Positions 25,373 to 35,399 are shown, numbered from the stretch's first letter. The stretch: 64,000 bases of DNA from Typhlomys cinereus (GCA_023101885.1 JALPQD010000004.1:8399421-8463420), one strand, 5' to 3'. Notes: generated by a model not told the origin, from the letters alone. Program-made: numbers and translations.

Positions 25373-25659
25373 ATTATTTATTCAACTGTGCGCATGTGCG
25401 TGTGTATGTGCCCGCGTGTGTGTGTGTGTGTGTCTGTGTGTGTGTGTGTCTGTCTGTGTAGAACCACGGACGAATTCGGGAACCACCATGGACGCCTCCA
25501 CCTCCTTCTGCCCCGGGATTCACAAGCTCCGCCCTACCAGGACCAGAAGCGCAGGCCGCCCCCGCTTCCGCCTGGCGTCTATACGTGGGATCTGGGATCC
25601 GAGCTCAGGACCTTCCGCCTGCAAGGCGGAGGCTTAACCCCTGAGCCACCTCTCCAGCC
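25373..25659 (-). mobile_element. Young tRNA-headed SINE (DIP-like) within the L1 tail
   Basis: Minus-strand head at the right end (complement of 'gggctggagaggtggctcag') and a GT-rich tail at 25396-25460. It lies between the L1's own A-rich end and the transduced flank, so it was either carried along from the source locus or inserted later into the A-rich junction. Confidence 0.88.
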
Positions 25660-26603
25660 CCTTTTTTCCTTTTTTTTAATTAAAAATTTAATTATACATT
25701 TTAAAATTTTTTACCAGTTCCCTCCCTCCCCCCTCCTCCCCCCCGAACCCCCTCCTCCCCCTCCCCTTCCCCCAGTGCCTCCCCCCCAATTCCCAGAGAG
25801 TCCTTTATTGTGTACGCCTAACTCTCCACTGGGTCCTCCTCTCCGATGACATATAAGGACCCAGTGGCATTTCCATAAGCCCTTTCTCTTGTTCCCCTTA
25901 AGCATAAGATCACTGCTATGGCTGTCAATCCCTTGCCTCCAGGGGTCTTGGTGCCCTTAACAGATGCTAGACTTTATGAGGGCAACAGTGCGCTGGACAT
26001 TGCGCAGGGCATGCAAAGTCCCATTATGATTGCTTTGGCCCCAACTATTGTTGAGAATCTTGCAAATCGTTGCTCCTCCCATCCTTTTGCTCTTACAATC
26101 TTACCGCCCCCTCTTCCGCAAATGTCCCTGAGCTCCAGGATGGGGAGAGATTAGGCTGTCCTAGTTCTATGTGATTGATATAGAGTCTCTGAAGTTCTGG
26201 ATTGTGGTTTGTTGATTTTCTTTTGCAGTTTTGCTGCTCCTGCAATTCCCTTCACTCCATTCTGCTGGGCACTGTATGTCACCCCCTGGCCAGAGACAAA
26301 AAGCTGTTAAACTGGAGTCTTGTTGTAATAGCACATTCAAGGGTAGATGTAATAAGAGTAGGAAACCTCACTGAGGGAGGGGTCCATCACCCATTTGCAA
26401 AATGATTACTTTTTATCTGCTAGACTATATGCCCTCCCCTTCTGGTGAGATCAGGAAAGAACGTCTGTGAACTTAACCAGGTTTCTCATTACTTACTTGC
26501 AGACCTTGATGGAGGCCTATTTTCTCTGCTGTAACATGGTCCCCTCTCTCCTTGTTTCTGATATGGCCCTCCTAACCCATCTCTCTTAAAGAACCAGCTT
26601 TTT

Positions 26604-27686
26604 GACTGGTTGATTTTTTTCTATCGTTTTCTTAGTCTCGATTTCAGATATTTCTCCCCTTATTTTGCTAATCTCTCTTCTACTACTTTTGGGATCAGAT
26701 TGCTCTAGTTTCTCTAAAGCTTTAAGCTGTATTGTTAAGTTGTTTATTTCTGATGTTTCCATTTTTTTGATGAAGGCATTAAGAGCTATGAACTTACCTG
26801 TTAGAATAGCTTTCATTGTGTCCCAGAGATTTTGGTAAGTTGTATTTTCGTTATCATTCACTTTCAGGAAATCTTGAATTTCCTTTTTAATTTCTTCCAG
26901 GATCCAGTTCTTATTCAGCATCATATTGTTAAGTTTCCAGGAGTTAGTGTATTTTCTCTTGTTTGTTCTGTTGTGGATGTCCAGCTTTAGGCCGTGGTGG
27001 TCTGATAGGGCACAGGTTAGAATTTCAACTTTTTTGTATATGTATAGATTCGTTTTGTGGCCCAATATGTGATCTATTTTGGAGAAAGTTCCGTGTGCTG
27101 CTGAGAAAAATGTGTATTCTTTGGTACGTGGATGAAAAGTTCGATAGAGATCTGTAAGGTCCATTTCTTTCAGGGTTTGATTAAGTTCCAAAGTGTCTCT
27201 GTTAAGCTTTTGAACTGTTGATCTATCCCATGTTGAGAGGGCGGTGTTGAAGTCCCCAAGAATTATCGTTTGGGGGTTGATTTCTTGCTTTAGACGCTGT
27301 AGGGTTTTCTTAATGAATGTGGAGGGGCCCGTATTGGGTGCATAAATGTTCAGGATTGTGAAGTCTTCCTGGTGAATTGTACCTGTGACTAAAATGTAGT
27401 ATCCATCCGTGTCTCTTATAATTTTCTTTGGTTTGAAGTCTACTTTGTCTGATAGCGTAATAGCTACCCTTGCCTGTTTTCTGCTTCCATTAGCTTGTAG
27501 AATTGTTGACCAGCCTTTTATTTTTAGAGCGTGCCTATCTTTTGTGGTGAGCTGGGTTTCCTGCAGGCAGCAGATTGATGGATTGTGATTTTTAATCCAA
27601 GTTTGTAATCTGTGTCTCTTGATCGGTGAATTAATTCCATTAACATTTAGTGTTATAATGGAGAAACTATTTTTAATTCCAGACAT
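26604..27686 (-). pseudogene. L1 copy 1 ORF2: endonuclease part
   Basis: The N-terminal part of ORF2 starts at the ATG ending at 27686, 41 bp after the ORF1 stop. It encodes an AP-like endonuclease: 'LNVNGINSP' near residue 13, 'CCLQETQL' with the catalytic Glu, 'ILGDFNT' with Asp/Asn, and '[10 protein letters not shown]' with the terminal Asp-His pair. In this family the domain nicks T-rich target DNA, which fits the A/T-rich TSDs throughout the window. Relative to copy 2 an extra T in the run at about 26612-26620 shifts the frame just before the insertion junction. Confidence 0.92.
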
Positions 27687-27727
27687 TTATTATGTTTAGT
27701 AGTTTTTATAAGTATATTTCTTCACTT

Positions 27728-28801
27728 TTAATGGTGTTTTATTTGCCTTCTGTTCTCCTGGATATGCCTGTTTTTTTCTTCACGCTTGAGTATCATTTCT
27801 AGCATTTTTTGAAGGCCTGGTTTAGTGGACATGTGTCCCTTCAAGTTGTCTTTGTGCTGGAAGATTTTTCTTTCTCCCTCGATTATGACGGATAGTTTTG
27901 CAGGGTACCTCAGCCTGGGTTGACATTTTTGCTCATTCAATACTTGAAGTATGTCTCTCCAAGCTCTTCTTGCTTTTACTGTTTCGACTGAGAAGTCATT
28001 TGTTATTTTAATAGGTTTACCTTTAAAAGTGACTTGTTTTTTCTCCCTTGAAGCTCTCAGCACCAGTTCTTTATCTTGAATGCGGAGTGTTTTAACTATT
28101 ATTTGCCGTGGCGTGCTTCTGGTGTGGTCGTATCTGTTTGGGGTGCGGAATGCCTCTTGTATATGGATGGGCCTCTCTTTTTTTAGATGAGGAAAGTTTT
28201 CCTTGATGATCGTTTGAAAAATTTCCTCAGGGGTGGTACTTTGAGATTCTTGCTCTGGTATTCCATGAATACGCATGTTAGGCTTCTTCAGGGTGTCCCA
28301 TATCTCTTGGATATTTCTCTCAAGTATCTTTTTGGCTTTAACCACCTCTTCCATTGAGCTGGTTAGTACTCCCACTTTATCTTCAAGGTCTGAAATTCTG
28401 TTTTCTGCTTCATTAGTTCTGTTGATAAGACTCTCTGTGGAGTCCTGGGTTGAAGATAACTTGTCTTATAGCTCGGTTTTAAACTCTGCTTGAGTCTGTT
28501 TTAACTGCTCTATGCCAGTTTTTGTTTCTTGTACTGTTTTTCTCAACTCCTCCAAGTGTCTGTTGTGTTCCTCTTCAAAGCAATTGATTCGATTATGTAA
28601 TTCCTCCTGGATTTCCTCTTTCATAGTATTGAACATGGTAATGATCATATTTTGAAAGTCATTATCCTGGGTCAGGCTTTCTTGGCCGTTTTCCGTGGGT
28701 TTGTTCTGGTTGGAGTCTAACATTATGGGATTAATTTCTTCAGTGGGAAATTTGTTTACTTGAGTGTTGCTTCTCATGGATTTGCACTTTGACTTTGGCA
28801 T
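27728..28801 (-). pseudogene. L1 copy 1 ORF1 with a single nonsense codon
   Basis: 357-codon frame from ATG (28801) to the stop at 27728. The N-terminal half is rich in Glu, Lys and Gln with coiled-coil-like spacing (about residues 35-140). The C-terminal half holds the RNA-binding region, including 'RPIHIQEAFRTPNRYD' and 'FKGKPIKITNDFS'. The only break I see is TAA at 28466-28468 (codon 112), where copy 2 has AAA (Lys). The 90 bases between the two open pieces are open and in the same frame. ORF1 proteins trimerise and coat L1 RNA. This copy could make only a short N-terminal fragment. Confidence 0.9.
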
Positions 28802-28850
28802 TGTCGTTTTGACTCTTAAGATCTTTCAATTTCACTAAACTGAATTATTT

Positions 28851-28951
28851 GGCCTGGGGTTCTAGGTGCGGGCGCGGGTGGAGCTTACCTAGGTCGCGGA
28901 TGAGGCCCGGCTGTACCGCGTGCGCGTCCTGGCCGGCGGAGCGGGGTGGGG
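28851..28951 (-). promoter_or_regulatory. L1 copy 1 5' monomer (promoter-like, GC-rich)
   Basis: A GC- and CpG-rich unit directly upstream of ORF1 that shares 'cttacctagg' and the 'ggcggagcggggtgggg' end with the two units at 49062-49127 and 49280-49381. Tandem 5' monomers act as promoters in murine L1s; promoter activity here is inferred. The element's 5' end lies within a few bases of the unit boundary. Confidence 0.65.
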
Positions 28952-28971
28952 AATGGTTAAAATATATTTCT

Positions 28972-29822
28972 ATATTTTTTACTCTTAAACTATTTGGGCT
29001 CTGGGAGAAATGAATTTCTACATCTCATTGTCACTGGGTAAGAAGTCTTAAGCATTTTAATTGCATTAAATTGCAATTAAATTAAGTTAAATTACAATAA
29101 AAAGCATTTAATTTTAATTGCATTAAATTTTGAAGTTGAAAAAATTTTAGCATTGTATCACTATAGTGAAGACCTGACTAGTGTCCTCTGTCATCTAAGT
29201 ACCTTTTTAAAATCCCAAATCAAGGGCCCTGTTTCCAGAAATCCTGATTCTGTTGATCCAGTATAAAGAAAGAGTATTAGAACTTGACAATATTTCCTTT
29301 TAATGTCACTGCTATAAGTTGTTACAGATGAGCCCCACGTAAGTCATGTAGCATATTTTGGCAAGTACCATGGCAGTAGTCAGAAATGTCTATGGGAACT
29401 CAGAAAAAACAAGATTATCCAGAATGGTGGTGAATACTGCTTAGGAAATGAGCCTCCATGTAGGTCAACTCTGAACTCGGTATTAACTGATGTGGGGGAC
29501 AGAAGTACTCATGGGTTTCCCAGGCAGAGGAGGCATAAGGTATCCAATTAACTAGCAGAAAGGGTTGTGAGTTCAAAGGACATAGTGCACATTTCACAAG
29601 GGATTGCAGTTGCTGGAGTTTCCTCAGAAACTGTGTGAACTGACAACACTGGCTTTCCATGTCACGATATTTTCTAGAAATTTTTCACTTGATGAAAGAT
29701 AGAAATGCCCTAATCCCTAGTTATAATAGAACAGAAGAAAATCTGACAGAAGTGGGCTTCTCGTAAAGGTTTTAGCTCTCAAAATGAATCTTAGAGTTCA
29801 TTTATTTGTTCTGCTGCATGTT
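28972..29822. other. Unassigned DNA
   Basis: AT-rich sequence, including a local duplication of a 'ttaattgcattaaatt' type motif at about 29055-29140. No gene recognised. The 81-codon minus frame at 29415-29660 has no motif. Confidence 0.45.
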
Positions 29823-29868
29823 CTTGGGCTGGAGGGATGGCTCAGGATTTAGGACTCTGTCACAAGCA
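29823..29868 (+). mobile_element. SINE head fragment, cut at a retrocopy insertion point
   Basis: Matches the first 45 or so bases of the older tRNA-headed SINE ('cttgggctggagggatggct' to 'cacaagcag') and then stops at the carboxylesterase retrocopy TSD. The rest of the SINE is not seen beyond the downstream TSD, so it was already truncated or was trimmed. Confidence 0.7.
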
Positions 29869-29883
29869 GAAGGTGTCTTCTCA

Positions 29884-30874
29884 CAGGGGATGAGCTCTTG
29901 GAGACCACATTAAAATTGAACCTGTTTATGCTGGATTTACATAAAGATGCCAGGGAGAGAGTGATCCCTTTGTGCCAACTGTAGTGTTGGGAGTGCTGCT
30001 GCCAAAGGCACCAGAAGAGATTCTGGCTGAAAAGAACTTCAACACTGCCCCCTACATTGTAGGAATCAACAAACAAGAGTTTGGCTGGGTTCTGCCTGCG
30101 AACATGAACTACCCACCCAGTGAAATAGAACTGAACCAGAAAACAGCAGCATCACTCTTGCAAAAGTCTTCTTTCATGCTCAACATGCCTGAAGAGATGG
30201 TTCCAGTTGCCACTGAGAAGTATTTAAGAGATACAAATGATCCAGTCAAAAACAGAGAGTTGTTCTTGAAGCTGATTGGAAATGTGGTCTTTTGCACCCC
30301 AACTATGATTATGGCCCATGGCCACAGAGATGCTGGAGCCCCCACCTACATGTATGAATTTCAGTATTGTCCAAGCTTCTCATCAAAATTGAGGCCCAAG
30401 GATATACTAGGAGACCATGGGGACAAAATTCACTCTGTCTTTAGTGCTCCAATTTTAAAAGATGGTGCTTCAGAGGAGGAGATTGGCTTCAGCAAGATGG
30501 TGATGAAATTCTGGGCCAACTTTGTGCGAAATGGGAACCCCAGTGGGGACTGGCCAGAGTCTGACCGGAAGGAAGGATATCTGCAGATTGGTGCCAACAC
30601 CCAGGCAGCTCAGGGACTGAAAGAAAAGGAAGTGGCCTTTTGCACAGAGCTTTATAACAAGAAGCACTTCACACAGAACACACTGAGCTGTGAATGGGAG
30701 ACTCTGCTGGCATCAGGAGACCAGAGGAGACATGACAGGGATACACCCCAGATTGCTGTTTATTAGCCAAAGATGGATCTTCAAGGAAACTGAAGAGATG
30801 TGTATGGTGGGGATGGGCAGAGTCCACTCATAGCCTCCATTTGGAAAATAAATATTCCTTTGTAAATAAAAAAA
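29884..30874 (+). pseudogene. Carboxylesterase 1-family processed pseudogene, 5'-truncated
   Basis: An intronless copy of the C-terminal half of a carboxylesterase (CES1-like serine hydrolase of the ER lumen). The open part (29972-30766) includes 'NKQEFGW' with the catalytic Glu (residue 36) and 'GDHGD' with the catalytic His (residue 149). Their spacing fits human CES1. The nucleophile Ser (GESAGG) lies in the missing 5' part. In the gene this region spans several exons, but no introns are present. Two frame changes are visible: near 29957, 2 bp relative to the upstream stretch (29889-29957, encoding 'DELLETTLK...LDLH'), and just before 30673. After the second, the ER-retention end T-E-H-T-E-L-stop is found in another frame (30673-30693), so the long frame runs on into the 3' UTR. 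An AATAAA lies at 30847-30852, followed by an A-rich tail. Not functional. Confidence 0.93.
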
Positions 30875-30885
30875 GAAGGTATCTT

Positions 30886-31458
30886 CCTCTATATCAACCA
30901 TCTAGAACTAGGCCAGCCTAATCTCTCCCCATCTTGAAGCTCAGGGAAATTTGCGGAAGAGGGGGCGGTAAGAATGTAAGAGCAAAAGGATGGGAGGAGC
31001 AATGATATGCAAGATACTCCACACAAGTTAGGGCCGAAGCAATCATAATTGGACTTTGCATGCCCTGCGCAATGTCCAACACACTATTGACCCCACAAAG
31101 TCTAGCATTTGCTAAAGGCACCAAGATCCTTGGAGGCAAGGGATTGACAGCCACAATAGTGTTCCTAAGCTTAAGAGGAACACAGGAAAGGATTCAGGGA
31201 AATGCCACTGGGTCCTTGTATGTCATCGGAGAGGAGGACCCAGAGGAGAGTCTGGCATGCATATTAAAGGATTCTCCGGGGATTGGGGGGGAGGCACTGG
31301 GAAATGGGGAGGGATGGGTGAGGGGAGGGGGAGCAGGAGGTTCGGGGGGGGGGAGGAGGGAGGGAGGGAACCGGTATACCTACTAAGTTTGTATGAGCGG
31401 AAATAATAATAAAAAATGTTAAAAAAAAGATACAGAAAGAGGAAAAAAAAAAAAAAAA
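30886..31458 (+). mobile_element. 5'-truncated L1 3' end, plus strand
   Basis: L1 3' UTR starting at 'cctctatatcaaccatctag', with a G-rich tract (31275-31370) and a tail ending in a long A-run at 31443-31458. The preceding 'gaaggtatctt' (30875-30885) and following 'gaaggtgtctt' (31459-31469) form its TSD. It entered at the A-tail/TSD boundary of the carboxylesterase retrocopy. Opposite-strand frames here are not genes. Confidence 0.92.
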
Positions 31459-31473
31459 GAAGGTGTCTTCTCA

Positions 31474-32010
31474 TATTCATCTCTCAGCCATGTTTCTAGA
31501 AGTGTCTGAGTACAGCATCTCAGGTAAAACTACCCCGCAGTGCTTGAACTCAGTAACCACGGAAAGCAACGGAACATAAGCTGAAAAGTTGTGATGTTAA
31601 GAAGTAGGTTAACAGTGACGCTTTTTGTAGAACAACCCAGAAGAACTTTGGATTAAAAAGACACCACCTAATTATGTCAACGGATACTGCCTTAGGGTTC
31701 TGCCCTGTACTCCTACTATTTTTATACAACACAGGTGGTTCTCCTGTAGGGTAAACAGTCAGACCATTTGTTATTTTCATAGGACTTTTGAATTGCATGA
31801 CATAATTTTTATCTTACATGGAAGAGTCAGTTTTATAATAATGTGTTCTTTTTATTGTATTTAGGTGGTCACTTCAACCATACAAATTTAAAGATCAGAG
31901 ATCAGAGGTGAAAGAAGCATATTGCTTTAACATTTTAACACCACAGTAAAAGCTAAGTAGAAGCCAAGCCCTCTTATAATTACTCCTTAGATATCTTTAC
32001 TATTAAAATG
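31474..32010. other. Unassigned DNA
   Basis: No gene or clear repeat recognised. This is the right flank of the nested retrocopy/L1 insertion. Confidence 0.45.
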
Positions 32011-32012
32011 TG

Positions 32013-32200
32013 TACATTAGGGGGCTTCATAAGTAAAGGCACCTGACAAAAACTAGATGACCTGAATTTGATCTCCAGAGCCCAAATGGTAGAAAGGGAG
32101 AGCTGATTTCTGAAAGTTGTTCTCTGACCTCCTCATGTATACCATTGTATGTATGCCTGCATTCTTTTTCTCTCTCTCTCTCTCAAAGAAAATAAACAAA
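32013..32200 (+). mobile_element. B3-like SINE, plus strand
   Basis: Contains 'gggggcttcataagtaaagg', 'gaatttgatctccagagccc' and 'gctgatttctgaaagttgtt', the pattern of the copies at 18773 and 34405. It ends in a CT run. Confidence 0.65.
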
Positions 32201-32750
32201 AAAATAATGTTTACATAGTGTTTTACCTCTTATTTGCAGTTTCCCTTTCTTTCAAAGTTTCAGATACCCAATATCAACCAGAGACCGAAATTTTTTAATG
32301 GAAAATTCCGGAAATAAACACCCATAAGCTTTTAATTGCGTGCTGTTCTGAGCTGTGAATTTACACTGTCTTGCTCCATGCTGCCCAGAGAGTGAATCAG
32401 CAGTTTATCCAGGATATTGGCACTGTGTGTGCCACTTGTCTACTAGTCATTTTAGTAACCAACTCTGTTATCAGATTGTGACAGTATCACAGCGCTTCTG
32501 TTCAGGTGACGCTTCCTGCTGTGTTGCATATCAATGCCACACACTGCTCCCATCTCATCACAGAGATCTTGTGTTCTCTAAATTATCAAAAGAATGGTGA
32601 GAAAAACACAATAGATTTTTTTTTGAGAGAGATAATTCACTTTATTATCAGGGTAACATTGTTTATATCAGTTCTATATTATTATTGTTAGGGCTCTCTT
32701 ATTATGCCTAATTTATCATTTAAATTTTATGTCTATATAGTGGAAGAAAC
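32201..32750. other. Unassigned AT-rich DNA
   Basis: No gene or RNA recognised. Possibly old repeat. Confidence 0.4.
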
Positions 32751-32754
32751 ATGG

Positions 32755-33290
32755 TATGTGTCATAGTTAGATAAAGGTGTGAACTTTGACAGTTGAAGGC
32801 ATAGCGCTCTGGGCACATTTGTAAAGAATCAGTAGTTCAGTTAAGCTCTGACAAAGCCTTCAGGAGATTGAGTGATGGGGAAGCCCAACTCACAGCGGGT
32901 GTTCAGGTCTAGTCCCTAGGCAGGTGAATAAAATGGAGGGAAGTGGGAGGAAATTGTCCCCTGGGGGAAAAGGGGTGTTGTAGTTTGAATATGAAATGTC
33001 CTCTACAGGCTCATGTGTTTGAATACTTGGTCCCCTGGCTGATGGTACTGTTGGGTACTGTTTGACACTTTGCCCAAATAAGTCACTGGAAGATGAAGTT
33101 GAGCTTTGAAAGTTTCCTCCTGTGCTTCCTGTGTTTGTGGACACAGTATGGGCAAGACTTTTGCCTGCTAGTATGCTTTCCCTACCATGATGAACTCTAC
33201 CCTCTGGAGCTGTAAACCCAAATAGACCTTTTCTACCTTAAGTATTTTATCATAGTAGTTAACAGAGGGGTGGCTAGAACAGAGGTAGTC
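32755..33290 (+). mobile_element. Old DNA-transposon-like repeat (family 2) with nested URR1-like copy
   Basis: The left part, from about 32758 ('gtcatagttagataaaggtg'), is homologous to the repeat starting at about 33688 ('gtgttagttagatgcaggtg'), in the same orientation. A family-1 hAT-like element has inserted inside it at 32979-33264. The family-2 name is unknown to me; it resembles rodent hAT-type repeats. Confidence 0.5.
32979..33264 (+). mobile_element. hAT-like (URR1-like) element
   Basis: Starts near 'tagtttgaatatgaaatgtc' and includes 'gctcatgtgtttgaatactt'. Near-perfect 8-bp flanks (aggggtgt at 32971-32978; aggggtgg at 33265-33272) support a hAT-type insertion. Homologous to 19944-20297. 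Confidence 0.62.
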
Positions 33291-33684
33291 ATATATTGCA
33301 TACACTGCATCATGGCTTCTGCAATCTTTTATCAAAAAGCTTGCTCTTTCCTAATTTCACCACCAGAATCCCTGTAAAATAACACACAGATTGAACTGAT
33401 CCGAGGTTAGGGAGTCATTGGTGCCATACTTACAATAGGCAGAAACTTATTTCAGGTAAACATTCCATTGATCATTTATCCAAGCAGGCAGCTTTAGTTT
33501 CCATTGTCTGGAATACCTTCATCCTACTTATGCCCATGGAGCATAGTATTTCAAAGCATGCACACACATACATCCTCCTAATGTTTCATACTGAACTTTT
33601 TATCTTCATACTATATTCATTTGTAGGTATGTTTTTAATGTCCCTATTTTGAGCAAATAATACTGAGAATTTTGTGCAAGGTGG

Positions 33685-34110
33685 TGTGTTAGTTAGATGC
33701 AGGTGTCAACTTGGCAATTGAAGGCTTGAGCTCTGGGAACATGTGCTAAATTAGTAGTTGAGTTAAGCCCTGAACAAGCCTATAGGAGATTGTCTAATTG
33801 ATGAGAAAGATCCAGCCCATGTGGATGGGACTTTTCTTTGGGTAGGTGGATAAGATGGAAGGAGGTGATTCTAGAGTTGGCATTCTTTGGTTTATTTGGC
33901 AATGCATGTTGATCTAGCAAGTGAGGATTGTCCCTCTCTCGGCAATGGATATGGCTAGTTTCCTTGGCCTCTGGTGTTGGTATGAGTTCTCTTGCCAAGT
34001 TGGACTAAGAGATGTGGCTAATCATAAGACAGATTATTCCCCCAAAATTTGTTTGGCTGTGAATTCCTGTACAACATTAAGGAAAACTGAGTGATGACTG
34101 GAGATAATTT
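33685..34110 (+). mobile_element. Old DNA-transposon-like repeat (family 2)
   Basis: Shares its first 150 bases or so with 32755-32975 ('caacttggcaattgaaggct', 'aagcccatgtggatgggact' type phrases), making a direct repeat pair about 930 bp apart. No frame of interest. Confidence 0.5.
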
Positions 34111-34404
34111 CTCCCAAAACTTTTATGGACTTCTATAAGATTTCATTCATTTTTTCTTTCTAAATGTAAGTTTTAAAACCAATTTTGTTCAACTTTTGCT
34201 CTATAACTCCAAACATAATCAAGAGATTTTTACCACAAAGGTTTATAACATGAAGGTTCATGAACTTGAAAATGTCTCCCTCTTTCACTGTTTCATTCCT
34301 TATGTTGGCAATGTAATTTTTTTTATAATTGACAATAGAAAAAACTAGATATAATGTTATTTCTTACATATTGGGAATTTTTATTTGTATAAAATATGAT
34401 TTTT

Positions 34405-34600
34405 AGGTTAATGAGGTAATTCAGTGGGTAAGGCTCCTTCTCACAAACTCTTGAGACCTGAGTTCCATTCCTGAAAACCCACATGATAGGAGAGAGCTGT
34501 CTGCTGAAAGTTGTTGTCTGATTTCCACTTGTATGTTGTGGCATGTGTGACCACCTCTCTCTCTTTCTCTCTTTCCTTCTCTCTCTCTCAAATAAATAAT
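34405..34600 (+). mobile_element. B3-like SINE, plus strand
   Basis: Contains 'ggtaattcagtgggtaaggc', 'gacctgagttccattcctga' and 'gctgtctgctgaaagttgtt', with a CT-rich tail and 'aaataaataa'. Moderately diverged. Confidence 0.7.
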
Positions 34601-34847
34601 TTTTAAAATATGATCTACGAGAATTACTTTTCAAATACATCAGCTGTCCCTTTAAATATGTCATGTACATGTTTATATCATTGATATAAGTGATATACTT
34701 AAGGACTATTTTAATCTGACTCTAATTTCAGTGTAAAAATGTCTCAACTTTTTAGACCTCATTTCCTATTGTCTCATTCCATTTTGGTCCCTATTTGGTT
34801 AATCCTTTATCAAACATATGAAATGCTTCCTTTATACTCATCTCCAT

Positions 34848-34849
<2 letters not shown>

Positions 34850-34888
<39 letters not shown>

Positions 34889-34900
34889 GTGTGTGTGTGC
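34850..34900. repeat. (AC)n switching to (GT)n: 24-bp perfect palindrome
   Basis: An AC run (34850-34886) meets a GT run through 'acgcgt', making a perfect inverted repeat at 34876-34899 centred on the CGCG. Alternating purine-pyrimidine sequence like this can form Z-DNA or a cruciform in vitro. Confidence 0.9.
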
Positions 34901-35123
34901 ACGTGAGAATACATACACACACTAGACTCTCAGGGTGTCAAAACTCCTAGTAATGTTGAGCAATAGCTAAGGGATAGTAGTGTTCTAGTAAATGTTTAGA
35001 AAACAGCTTGCAAGTGGTGGAAGTGGAGCCTGATTTACAGTGTTTACTTCTTTCAGTGATGTCAATACTTCTCCCATTATGGATCACCAGTTCCTAATTT
35101 TTCCTGAAATTTTGTCAAGTAAC

Positions 35124-35399
35124 TTGTCATTGCCTTGTGTGTGTGTGTGTGTGTGTATGTGTGTGTGTGTGTACAAGAGGGTACTTGAGTTTGTGTGCCT
35201 GTGGAGGCCTAATGGTGACATTTTGGATTGCTCCACCTCCTTATTGTTTTGCTGTGGAGTTTCCTAGGCTCCTCCTTTTAGGGCTGGAGTTGTAGCTGTG
35301 GCATTTCCTCCTGACATTTTTACTTAGGATCTGGGATCTGAACTCAGGTTTTAATTCTGCAAGGCAAAGTTTTTAATGCCTGAGCCATCTCTCCAACCC
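35124..35399 (-). mobile_element. Older tRNA-headed SINE, minus strand
   Basis: The right end is the complement of 'gggttggagagatggctcag', and a (GT)n tail lies at 35138-35172. Short flanks (agtaactt on both sides) are consistent with a TSD. Same subfamily as 1958-2186. Confidence 0.75.

Larger units (their letters stand above)
25078..26587 (-). mobile_element. Younger L1 insertion with 3' transduction, inside copy 1
   Basis: It is bounded by a perfect 16-bp TSD, aaagaaccagcttttt, at 25062-25077 and 26588-26603. Read on the minus strand it contains 5'-truncated L1 3' UTR (26587 to about 25676), an A-rich L1 end, a SINE (25659-25373), then about 240 bp of non-L1 sequence ending in an A-run (complement of T at 25073-25084). 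An AATAAA signal (complement of 25107-25112) lies about 22 nt before that A-run. This is the layout of an L1 transcript that read through its own poly(A) site and carried flanking DNA along. The L1 portion shares a private 3' end with 42270-42787. Confidence 0.85.
21288..28956 (-). mobile_element. Full-length L1 (copy 1), minus strand, interrupted by a younger L1
   Basis: A complete L1 read right to left: one GC-rich 5' monomer (28951-28851), short leader, ORF1 (28801-27728), a 41-bp gap, ORF2 (27686-26604 and 25061-22363), 3' UTR and A-tail. It is flanked by a 15-bp TSD, ttaaaatatatttct, at 21273-21287 and 28957-28971. The 1.5 kb block 25078-26587 is a later insertion into ORF2. Without it the element is about 6.15 kb, a normal L1 length. 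It is inactive: ORF1 has a nonsense codon, and ORF2 is interrupted and frameshifted. Confidence 0.95.

Noticed and set aside
29869..29888. Possible splice acceptor (cttctcacag) before the carboxylesterase sequence, suggesting a real exon
   Set aside because: The motif is the retrocopy's TSD, repeated after the downstream poly(A). The coding part is intronless over several normal exons and frameshifted.
31060..31386. 108-codon Gly-rich plus-strand frame
   Set aside because: It lies in L1 3' UTR, and related frames appear in every L1 3' end in the window; not a gene.
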